Assembly (NCBI GenBank): GCA_017554455.1
Contig: JAFZIH010000009.1
Location: 1 to 38,588 of the forward strand
Length of the DNA: 38,588 nucleotides
Direction of reading: 5' to 3'
DNA from: Clostridia bacterium
GTDB lineage: Bacteria; Bacillota; Clostridia; Christensenellales; CAG-138
Shown: positions 15,584 to 23,283 of the stretch, piece after piece
Layout of the letters: every line of letters starts with the position of its first letter
Numbering within the stretch: the first letter of the stretch is position 1
Notes under the pieces: generated by a model
What the model was told of the DNA's origin: nothing
Databases searched by the model: none
What the model saw: only the letters and a program-made list of their open reading frames with translations
Translations under genes and position numbers: made by a program

Positions 15584-17452
15584 ATGTTATTTGCGGTTTG
15601 TTCGATTGCGCTGGCATTTCTGTTTGCGCTGATACTGTCGCTCGGCATGCGCTCAAAAACCATCCAGCGAATTACAGGGATCTTGCTGCTGTTTACCGGT
15701 ATATCCGGCGTCTTTTTATACGGATACGGCTATACGTATCTGTACCATAATATCGTGCAGGCGGCAGCGCGGACGCTTTTCTCCGTTTTCTGTATGTTTC
15801 TCGGGAGAAACGAGATCAGCGCGATCAGCTCGGTCCCGCTTCTTTCAAATCCGTACATGCAGCTGTATATTTACACCGTACATCTTTTGGCGCTGTATTG
15901 TACCGCCAGCGCGGTCATCACGACGCTCGGTGCAAGACTGATCCTCTCCCTCCGGCTGATGCTTCAGCGCCGCACGAACCTGCACGTCATCTACGGCACG
16001 AATGCCGACACCGTCCGGTTTGCAATGGAGCTTCATCAGTCGGAAAAGGGCTTCATCGTATTGATCGATACCGGGCTCGGAAACGCTTTCGAAGCAGATA
16101 TCATCCGTATGGGCGCTTTGATCGTCAGCTCGAACGATGCAGCGGATCCAGCGGCGCTTCTCAAAAAAGTCGGTATGCGTCCCGGAAAGCGCAGGATCAC
16201 GCTGTACTGTCTTGACGAACGCTTTTCCGAGAATCTTTCTTACGCCGAAGCGATGCGGCAGGCGCTTAGCGCCGCCTCTGTCGCACCGGAACAGACGTCG
16301 CTCACCATTCTTCTTGCCGATGGCAGCAGAGGCGCAACGCTGCAGGCGTCCGACAATCGGTACGGCTACGGAAGCGTTTCCGCGTTTGAACGGGCAGAGC
16401 TGCTCACAAGACTGATGGTGCACACCTACCCTCCCTATGAGACCGTTTGCTTTGACGATACCGCCTGCGCAACGGAAGATTTTGAGGCCTTGATCGTCGG
16501 TTTCGGCGCAACCGGACAGGCGGTGCTCCGTGCGCTGATCATGAACGGACAGTTTGAGCACAGCCGGTTCCGGGCGTCCGTTTTCTCGGAAGACCGCATA
16601 CAGCGCGCCGGATGTTTCTCCGCAAAGTATCCGGCAATCGAGAAAAACTACGACGTTCGGTTCTACAATATGAACATTCGAAGCATGGAAGCAGCCGATC
16701 TGATCAGAACCCGGTTCTCGCACTTGAATTACGTCGCGATCTGCACCGGAAACGCAAAGGAGAACGCCGAAATTGAGGCCGAGCTCTCCGCTCAGCTGCA
16801 TAGTTGTGGCGTACACCCGACGATCGTGACGCTGTTCGCAGATAAAATCAGCCGAATATCGGAGGAAGACGGCCTTATTCGGACGGACAGCGTATTTACA
16901 CCCGAAATCCTCTGTGCAAACAGACTGGATCGGATGGCTATGCTCCTCAATCACAAGTATCACGAGAAAGACGGACGTTCCGTGTCGGAGGATTGGTCGA
17001 ACTGCGATTACTTCAGCAGAATGAGCTGCCGCGCGGCAGCCGACTATGTGGATGCGTTCCTGTTTGCCGCAAAGACCGACCGGAAAGAGATCGCTGCGGG
17101 TGATTTTTCACTCTCCGAAACGGTGCTTGACAATCTGAGCCGCATGGAGCATCTGCGTTGGTGTGCGTTCCACTATGCGATGGGATATCAAGCCATGCCT
17201 TCGGAAGTGTTCCGGGAAAGAGCCGCCCGATATCAAACGCTCGTACAGGAAAACGGCAATACACGTTATCGGATCGGAAAAGATACCGAAAAGCAGCTGC
17301 ATGCCTGTCTAATCCCCTGGGAAGAGCTGCCCGCGCTTTCGGAGCGCGAATGTGACGTCACCGGAAAATACGTGGATTACCGGGAAATGGACCGCAATAA
17401 TGTGTGTATGATCATCGACATGCTGAAAGCGAAAGAAATTGTGAGGGATTGA
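15584..17452 (+). CDS. Membrane protein with RCK/TrkA-like region and C-terminal RyR domain (filterless channel-like subunit)
   Basis: The 622-residue protein begins with hydrophobic helices at about 1-20, 31-52 and 92-122. Between the last two lies a semi-hydrophobic segment (56-75), the layout of a pore loop, but no TVGYG-type filter is present. A soluble part follows: a first Rossmann-like segment (about 133-290), then a second with a dinucleotide-type loop VGFGATGQAVLRAL (304-317), similar to TrkA-N/RCK domains. The C-terminal third has RyR-domain hallmarks: MEHLRW at 521-526, then AMGYQAMP and a terminal IPWEELP block. I chose ATG 15584 because GGAGG lies 7 bases before it; an upstream ATG at 15557 has no ribosome site. 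It is translationally linked to the next gene (5-base gap), which has the same C-terminal architecture, suggesting hetero-oligomers. I recognise no named family for the whole protein. Confidence 0.85.
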   Translation: MLFAVCSIALAFLFALILSLGMRSKTIQRITGILLLFTGISGVFLYGYGYTYLYHNIVQAAARTLFSVFCMFLGRNEISAISSVPLLSNPYMQLYIYTVHLLALYCTASAVITTLGARLILSLRLMLQRRTNLHVIYGTNADTVRFAMELHQSEKGFIVLIDTGLGNAFEADIIRMGALIVSSNDAADPAALLKKVGMRPGKRRITLYCLDERFSENLSYAEAMRQALSAASVAPEQTSLTILLADGSRGATLQASDNRYGYGSVSAFERAELLTRLMVHTYPPYETVCFDDTACATEDFEALIVGFGATGQAVLRALIMNGQFEHSRFRASVFSEDRIQRAGCFSAKYPAIEKNYDVRFYNMNIRSMEAADLIRTRFSHLNYVAICTGNAKENAEIEAELSAQLHSCGVHPTIVTLFADKISRISEEDGLIRTDSVFTPEILCANRLDRMAMLLNHKYHEKDGRSVSEDWSNCDYFSRMSCRAAADYVDAFLFAAKTDRKEIAAGDFSLSETVLDNLSRMEHLRWCAFHYAMGYQAMPSEVFRERAARYQTLVQENGNTRYRIGKDTEKQLHACLIPWEELPALSERECDVTGKYVDYREMDRNNVCMIIDMLKAKEIVRD

Positions 17453-17457
17453 GAACC

Positions 17458-19017
17458 ATGAAACGGAAAAAACTTCTGCTCTGTTTCGCGGCCATAGCGC
17501 TTTTTGCGGCGCTGATCTTCCTGCTGACGGCAGCGGAACGCGCTTCCGAAGAAGCGAACATCCGAACTGTTCCGCTTGCATTGTGGTACAGCATCACCAC
17601 TTTGACGACCGTCGGCTACGGTGATCTGTATCCGGTGACTGCCGTCGGCCGGATCATCGGCGCGGTGCTCGAACTTTTAAGTCTCGGCGCGTTGGCGTTT
17701 TTGATCGGCGCGCTGATCACGCTGCTTCGCGGAAAGCTCATCCCGCTTGCCAGAATCCGCCGGTCTGCCCGCAAAGAATGGTTCGTTTTCCCGGTCATGA
17801 CAGATGAAGCGGCATCGCTTGCACGCGCGCTTTATGCGGAGGACCGCAGCCGTGTCATCCTCTTCTGCGCAAGTGAAGACAACGCGCATGCAGACATGGA
17901 CCTCCCGCCGTACATTCCCTCCCCGATCGGTCCGGTCGGATTGACTAAGCGCAAAAAGGACGGGCGGATCTCTGTTTTCTGCATGTATCCGGACTTCCGG
18001 GAAAACGACCGGCTTGCCGAAGCGCTGAAAGCCGAACGATGCATCGTATACTGCATGACAGAGCATGAGCCGGAAGACATTCCGGAGCATCTGCATTGCT
18101 TCGACCCGTACGACTGCTGCGCGCGTCTATACTGGCGCAGATTTCCCCTTCTCCGCCCGGACGAAACCGTCGTCATCATAGGAGACGGCAAATACGCCGA
18201 AGCCATTCTCGCCTGCGCACTGGAGCAGAACGTGCTCAGCGACAGCATGCATACGGTTTACCGTGCTTTCGGCAATTTTGAGAATTTCCGCAGAAATCAT
18301 TACAGACTGTCCGAATTTGTTTCACTCGACAAGCCCGACGCCTGCCGCGACAGTCTGTTTCTGACCGACCGCGCGTGGAATGCGCAGCCGGATCTGCTGC
18401 TTTGCGCTTCCCGCATCATTCTCTGTTCGGATGATCCGGATCAGACGATCGAAAGACTGAACGAACTGCAGCGGTATTTTCCGATCGCCTGTCCCGTTCA
18501 CGTAAAGTACGCGCAGCCGCTCGACGGGGTCTGCACCTTTGGCTGCTCGGAAGAAATCTTCACGCCGGAATTGGTCATGCGCCGCGAGCTGAACAAAACC
18601 GCCGTTCTTCTGAACGAGATCTACAATCGCTCCGCAGGCGGCAGAGCAAAGGATTGGAACGCGCTCGGCAGTTTTAAGCGGCGCTCGAACATTGCTTCGG
18701 CGGAGCATCTTCGCATCAAGGTACGGATCCTTCTCGGCGAGGATGCGCTGCGCGGGGACGAACCGCTGACCGGGGAGCTCTGTAAAAAAGCGTATGCCGC
18801 GTACGCCTCCGCCGACGAAGCGCAGCTCGACCGGTTTCGCCGTATCGAGCATGCGCGTTGGATGCGGTTTCACTACATGAACAACTGGAGTTACGCAAAG
18901 GTGCGTAACGACGCGGCAAGGCAGCATCCCCTCCTTGTGCCGTATGACAGTCTTTGCCCTGCGGACCAGCAGAAGGATTCGTATTCCTGGGAACTGATGA
19001 AACAGCTTTCCGAATGA
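17458..19017 (+). CDS. Two-helix potassium channel with TrkA-like region and C-terminal RyR domain
   Basis: The 519-residue protein starts with a membrane helix (about 6-26), a pore helix and the exact K+ selectivity filter TTVGYGD (50-56), then a second helix (about 63-90), like MthK-type channels. The cytoplasmic part (about 105-370) resembles RCK/TrkA regions, although the loop VVIIGDGKYAEA (238-249) is a degenerate GxGxxG. Residues about 371-519 match the upstream protein: EEIFTPELV with LNKTAVLLNEIYN, the central AKDWNALGSFKRRSN block, IEHARWMRFHY (463-473), NNWSY, and the closing HPLLVPYDSLCPADQQKDSY, which is the RyR-domain pattern. The start ATG 17458 has GTGAGGG overlapping the end of the previous gene. 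The likely role is K+ flux gated by a ligand bound to the RCK or RyR part. The ligand is unknown. Confidence 0.88.
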   Translation: MKRKKLLLCFAAIALFAALIFLLTAAERASEEANIRTVPLALWYSITTLTTVGYGDLYPVTAVGRIIGAVLELLSLGALAFLIGALITLLRGKLIPLARIRRSARKEWFVFPVMTDEAASLARALYAEDRSRVILFCASEDNAHADMDLPPYIPSPIGPVGLTKRKKDGRISVFCMYPDFRENDRLAEALKAERCIVYCMTEHEPEDIPEHLHCFDPYDCCARLYWRRFPLLRPDETVVIIGDGKYAEAILACALEQNVLSDSMHTVYRAFGNFENFRRNHYRLSEFVSLDKPDACRDSLFLTDRAWNAQPDLLLCASRIILCSDDPDQTIERLNELQRYFPIACPVHVKYAQPLDGVCTFGCSEEIFTPELVMRRELNKTAVLLNEIYNRSAGGRAKDWNALGSFKRRSNIASAEHLRIKVRILLGEDALRGDEPLTGELCKKAYAAYASADEAQLDRFRRIEHARWMRFHYMNNWSYAKVRNDAARQHPLLVPYDSLCPADQQKDSYSWELMKQLSE

Positions 19018-19094
19018 TCTGCTCGTAACGTCTCAAGACCGCGCGGATCGGCATTTGTCACGCTGTCGCGATCGATCCCTCCGTGCATCTTTCT

Positions 19095-19976
19095 TCAGAT
19101 TCGCTTTTCCAGTTCGTATGCGGTGTGTCCCTTCGGGTAATCGGCAAGCGTACCGCGCACGGTGCAGCCGTTCTTTTCGAAAAAACCGAACACCCAGTCG
19201 CAGCAGTACGTGAACAGCACGTGCGCGCCGTTCTCCTTCGCCTCACGCTCGATCTCGTTGAACAGATACGTGCCGAGCCCCTGCTTCCGGTACGGCTCCT
19301 CCACCCAGATCCCTTCGATATCGCAGCCGTCCCAACCGTCGACCTCGGCGATCACGCCCGCGATCATGTTTCCGTTCTGATCGACGAGCTTTTTGCCGAT
19401 CGGGAGATCGTCGTGTCCGTCCGGCACGAACTGACTGTTGTACCGCTCGAACCCTGCTTCGATGATCTTGACATCCTCCTGGCTTCCCGGGCGTATCGTA
19501 AACCGCGCGGCTGCGCTGTTGTCCGTCGGTATATGCTCCGGCATTTCGCGGTCGACCCGTCTCGAAAGCGACCAGCCCTCGTGTCCTGTCGGGTGATCCC
19601 GGTTGACGGTGAACACCGTATACCCGTGCTTTTCATAGAAACCCCTCGCCATGAAATCCATGGTGCCGAGGCACAGGTAGTGACAGCCCAAATCAAGCAC
19701 GGCGCGCTCGGCGGCCTTCAGCAGCATGGAGCCGAGCCCCGTTCTGCGGTGCGGCTCCTCCACCCATAACATCGCAAGCACCGCGCGTCCCCACTCGTGC
19801 ACGTTCACGACGCATCCGCCGGCAAAGGTTCCGTTTTCGTCCTCCGCGCGGAAGATGATCTGCTCCTCCTCCGGCGTGCCGGGTTCCGGCGGAGCCATCA
19901 TATAGGCGTATTCGCCGATCTTTTTTTCGATATACGCTTCGTCCGCTTCGGTCAGCGGTCTGATTTCGTATTGCAT
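19095..19976 (-). CDS. Tandem GNAT acetyltransferase
   Basis: This is a cytoplasmic acetyl-CoA-dependent N-acetyltransferase made of two GNAT domains in 293 residues. Acetyl-CoA loops are RRTGLGS (77-83) and KQGLGTYL (230-237). Each is preceded by the same block WVEEP, so the halves arose by internal duplication. The true start is ATG 19976 with AGGAG 6 bases upstream; an in-frame GTG at 19994 overlaps the previous gene's stop. It is the last gene of the rsgA-led operon, and no terminator is visible in the 77-base gap to the converging channel gene. The substrate is unknown; the family acetylates antibiotics, polyamines, peptides or amino acids. Confidence 0.85.
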   Translation of the reverse strand: MQYEIRPLTEADEAYIEKKIGEYAYMMAPPEPGTPEEEQIIFRAEDENGTFAGGCVVNVHEWGRAVLAMLWVEEPHRRTGLGSMLLKAAERAVLDLGCHYLCLGTMDFMARGFYEKHGYTVFTVNRDHPTGHEGWSLSRRVDREMPEHIPTDNSAAARFTIRPGSQEDVKIIEAGFERYNSQFVPDGHDDLPIGKKLVDQNGNMIAGVIAEVDGWDGCDIEGIWVEEPYRKQGLGTYLFNEIEREAKENGAHVLFTYCCDWVFGFFEKNGCTVRGTLADYPKGHTAYELEKRI

Positions 19977-19990
19977 AGCTTTCTCCTGTT

Positions 19991-20833
19991 TCACTTGCCG
20001 AACTTCTTCTCGGCAAATTCGTCGCGGTAGATCTCCTCGTAACCGAGGGAATCATAGAGATTCCTTGCCTTGACGTTGCCGACGACGCACCAAAGGGTCG
20101 GTTCGCCTTCTCCTTTCTCAAGGATGCGGTTTGTCAGATACTTGACGAATTTCCTGCCCAATCCCTTGCCCTGATGCGGGAGCTTGATCGAAACCTCGTC
20201 AAGCTCCGTTCCGTCGACGGCGCCGTAGCCAACGATCTCGCCGTTCAGTTCGACGACGTATTCGTTCTCCGCGTTTTCCGCGCAGTATTTACGGTCCTCC
20301 TCGGTCGCCTGCGCGACGACGGAATCCGGAAAACAGCCCGTCGAAAGCCGCATGACGTGGAACGCCTCGGCGGACAGAATCGCTGCTTCGTCAAAATCCT
20401 CGTCCCGGTACTTCCGCACCTTTAGCTCCGGCTCTTCGAACTTCTCTCCGTCATACTGCATAAACGCAGAGGAATACTTTTTGTGATATCCATGCTTCTC
20501 CGCAAACCGTTTTGCGGCTTCGCTGTGATCGTTGTACGCGGTCGCGATCCGAATAAGCGGCGTCGTTTTGATCGTTTGCTCCGCCGCGGAAACGGCAGCT
20601 TCGCCGTATCCCCTGTTCCGGTATTCCGGGAATATATAGACATACACGAACGCCTTTGCTTCGTCGCTGATAACCGCCGTTCCGATGATTGCATCGGACA
20701 CGCGGATGAAAAAGATCTCGTCGCCGTTTTCGGAAACCTCTTCCATTAGCCACGGCTCCGCGTCTTTGCGGTCGATTTTTTCCTGATACGGCGCAACGTC
20801 GTCGAGCTTTATGATCTCGATCTTTTCGTTCAT
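19991..20833 (-). CDS. Tandem GNAT acetyltransferase
   Basis: A 280-residue cytoplasmic protein with two GNAT domains, each with its acetyl-CoA loop: YRNRGYGEAAV in the first half and HQGKGLGRKFV in the second. Conserved C-terminal GNAT pieces (AEKHGYHKKY, YDSLGYEEIY) close each half. GGAGGAG precedes ATG 20833. It is 21 bases from the gene before it and 14 bases from the gene after it. It lacks the shared C-terminal domain found on four other proteins of this operon. The substrate is not recognisable. Confidence 0.85.
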   Translation of the reverse strand: MNEKIEIIKLDDVAPYQEKIDRKDAEPWLMEEVSENGDEIFFIRVSDAIIGTAVISDEAKAFVYVYIFPEYRNRGYGEAAVSAAEQTIKTTPLIRIATAYNDHSEAAKRFAEKHGYHKKYSSAFMQYDGEKFEEPELKVRKYRDEDFDEAAILSAEAFHVMRLSTGCFPDSVVAQATEEDRKYCAENAENEYVVELNGEIVGYGAVDGTELDEVSIKLPHQGKGLGRKFVKYLTNRILEKGEGEPTLWCVVGNVKARNLYDSLGYEEIYRDEFAEKKFGK

Positions 20834-20854
20834 TGTTTCTCCTCCTGAAATGTC

Positions 20855-21871
20855 TTACAATTTTCTGCAGGTGACGTCGTCGATGACAAGGCAGTTGTCG
20901 CCGAAGGTGATCTTAACGCCCCCGTTCGCTCTGCCGAACGTATTCCCGCCGATCGGGAGCAGCTTGAACGTAAAGTAATCGCCGCCTGCCTCGTTGCATG
21001 CGGATCCGTATAAGTTCCCGTCCTGCATCCAGACCTTTTCCAGGCGAAAATCCTCGCAAAGCTGCTCGTACGTTCCGCAGAAAACCGGCCATTTGCTCTT
21101 GTCGGGATCCTGAATCATGCGCTTCTGCGCCTCGTTGATCCAATAGTACACATATTCGTAGTCAAACTGATACCCAAGCTTTTCCGCGAGATGCACCGAG
21201 ATCAGGTTCGCCGCGTCCCAGACCGGTTCCAATCCATCATCCATACAGGACAGGATCAGCTTTGCGCCGACAGCGGTCGCAAGTCCTTTGCGCCGCTCCG
21301 ATCGTACGGTGTCGATCTCGACCTCGATGCCGCAGCGGTAGCAGTATTCGGAAGATGCGCCGGCAACCACGCTGCCGTCTTTCAGCACGACAAAACCGCG
21401 TCCTTTCTCCAGGAACGCTTCTTTCGTCTCAAAATCGCCGATGAGATACTCCAGATCGTCATCGTCAGCCGAAAGGATCAGATCATAGATCTCGCTGTCA
21501 ATGCGCCTGATCTCGTAGCCTTTTGGCAGCGCGTCGACAAACGATTGAAGTTTCATCCGGTCGAAGTTTTTACAGCTTTTGATCGCGTAACGGGTGGTCG
21601 GTTCGGCTTCCGGCCAGCACTCTTTGATCAGCTTTTCCCACGCTTCATTCTGCGGGTGTACCTCATTGTCGCCGAGCTCGCCGTACGCAACGAGCTCCCT
21701 GTCCGGCTCGCCCGCCAGAAAGACCCCGTCGACTGAGGAATACAGCAGCGCTGAGCGCGGCGCGTCCGGATCGGTCACAAAGACCCGGAGCTCCACGTCG
21801 ACGGCGTCGAACTCGTTCCATTTCCGAAACAGGTGCTCGACTTTTGATATGTCTGCTAATTCATAGACCAT
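20855..21871 (-). CDS. GNAT acetyltransferase fused to the operon's shared C-terminal domain
   Basis: Residues about 1-240 resemble the larger GNAT_acetyltran type, with the acetyl-CoA loop SERRKGLATAVG and the cofactor-end block LAEKLGYQFDYEY. Residues about 255-338 are the C-terminal domain shared with three serine hydrolases of the same operon. It begins DPDKSKWPVFCGTYE, has WMQDGNLY and LLPIGGNTFGR, and ends GDNCLVIDDVTCRKL. No signal peptide is seen. AAAGG precedes ATG 21871. The shared tail on both enzyme types suggests a common partner, location or substrate. Confidence 0.83.
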   Translation of the reverse strand: MVYELADISKVEHLFRKWNEFDAVDVELRVFVTDPDAPRSALLYSSVDGVFLAGEPDRELVAYGELGDNEVHPQNEAWEKLIKECWPEAEPTTRYAIKSCKNFDRMKLQSFVDALPKGYEIRRIDSEIYDLILSADDDDLEYLIGDFETKEAFLEKGRGFVVLKDGSVVAGASSEYCYRCGIEVEIDTVRSERRKGLATAVGAKLILSCMDDGLEPVWDAANLISVHLAEKLGYQFDYEYVYYWINEAQKRMIQDPDKSKWPVFCGTYEQLCEDFRLEKVWMQDGNLYGSACNEAGGDYFTFKLLPIGGNTFGRANGGVKITFGDNCLVIDDVTCRKL

Positions 21872-21895
21872 ATGTTTATCCTTTTTTGTTGTTCT

Positions 21896-23263
21896 TTACA
21901 GTTTTTTGAAGGTCTGTTCGTCGAATGTCAGGCAGCCGTCGCCGAACGTCACGCGGAGCATGCCGCGCTTCCGTCCGAATTCGTTCTCCCCGATGGGATA
22001 AAGACGGAACGTCAGGTCGTCGCCCTCGTCGTTGACGGCGTTCGCATGCAGCTCGCCGTCCTGCATAAAGACCTCGTCGATGATGAAATCGCCGTCCTCG
22101 GGATGCTCGTACTTTCCGCACAAAGCTTCCCACTTCGATTTGTCGGGATCCTTGACCGCGATATCCTCGATCGAAACGATCGGTTCCGGCTCCCTGTCCC
22201 TTGCGATCGCCTCGAACCCCGAAAGCAAGCCGTCGAACACGCGCACGTCCGCATAATCGCGGCAGTCAAGAACCACGAGCACGCGGTTTTTGTCGACAAA
22301 GCGCTCGAACCACGTTTCAAGACCGGGCATGCCGCCACCGTGACGCACAATGAGCCCGTTCTCCGGTTCGGTTGCGGCCTCCCAGCCGAAGGCATAGCCG
22401 TCGTCGTCCTCGTCCGCGCCGGCGGCCTCACCGTTGTTCAATACGCCGGGCGTGTACATGATCTGCTGCTCCTTAAAGGTGAGCACCTTTTCTTCCCGCA
22501 GCGCTTTGTCCCATGCGAACATGTCGAAGATCGTGGTGTGCAGGTAGTCGCAGCCGTTCAGCCCGTCCGAGCCGACCACGTAGCCCGAAAACCGCGAAAG
22601 GTCCGAGGGAACGAACGCGTCGTTCTCCAGAACCATATTGCGGGCGAAGCGGTCGGAGGGTCTTCCGTCGCGGCGTGTGTGGTAGATGCCGGAATCCTTC
22701 ATGCCGGCAGGCTCGAAAATATTCTTCTTCACGAAGTCCTCGAACGGCATGCCGGAAACCGTCTCCACCGTATGGGCGAGCATCGTGTAACCGATGTCGG
22801 AATAGCAGAACTCCTCGCCCGGCGCGCAGCGCGGTTCTTCTTTGCGCGCGCAGATGGCGTTGAACACGCTGCTGTTCGAGGGGATCTGCCCCACCTGTTC
22901 GCGGACTTCGGTGACGAGCTCCTCGACGTCGAAATCAGGAATGCCGCTCGTGTGGGTCAGAAGATGACGCACCGTGACGCCGGGGTACGGGTACTCCGGG
23001 AAGATCGCCGTCAGTTCTTCGTCGAGCTCCAGTTTACCTTCGCGCACCAACAGCATGATCGCCGTCGCCGTGAACATCTTGGTAATCGACGCCATCTCAA
23101 AGATCGTATCCTCCTGCATCGGCAGGGTGTTTTCCGCATCGCGCCAACCGAGCGCGCCCTTCGACACGATCTCGCCGTTTTCGGCGTAAAGCCACGTGCC
23201 GTTGAAGCAGCCCTTTTCGTACGCTTCACGGGCGAGCTTTTCCATCAATGCTTTCTTATCCAT
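21896..23263 (-). CDS. Cytosolic serine beta-lactamase-like hydrolase with shared C-terminal domain
   Basis: The 455-residue protein belongs to the serine beta-lactamase-like (class C/PBP4*/esterase) superfamily. It has nucleophile Ser59 in SITK, the YSD motif at Tyr154 and an HGG motif (RHGGGMPG) replacing KTG. The block VTVRHLLTHTSGIPD is typical of the group. There is no signal peptide or lipobox, unlike periplasmic or secreted beta-lactamases, so it should act inside the cell. Residues 372-455 are the shared C-terminal domain (DPDKSKWEALCGKYE ... FKKL). It is very similar to the paralogue at 25570-26946, including a 26-base exact DNA match in the domain junction. Family members include esterases, D-aminopeptidases and acyltransferases; the substrate is unknown. 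Confidence 0.88.
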   Translation of the reverse strand: MDKKALMEKLAREAYEKGCFNGTWLYAENGEIVSKGALGWRDAENTLPMQEDTIFEMASITKMFTATAIMLLVREGKLELDEELTAIFPEYPYPGVTVRHLLTHTSGIPDFDVEELVTEVREQVGQIPSNSSVFNAICARKEEPRCAPGEEFCYSDIGYTMLAHTVETVSGMPFEDFVKKNIFEPAGMKDSGIYHTRRDGRPSDRFARNMVLENDAFVPSDLSRFSGYVVGSDGLNGCDYLHTTIFDMFAWDKALREEKVLTFKEQQIMYTPGVLNNGEAAGADEDDDGYAFGWEAATEPENGLIVRHGGGMPGLETWFERFVDKNRVLVVLDCRDYADVRVFDGLLSGFEAIARDREPEPIVSIEDIAVKDPDKSKWEALCGKYEHPEDGDFIIDEVFMQDGELHANAVNDEGDDLTFRLYPIGENEFGRKRGMLRVTFGDGCLTFDEQTFKKL

Positions 23264-23283
23264 AATTTTGCCTTTCTTTACTC

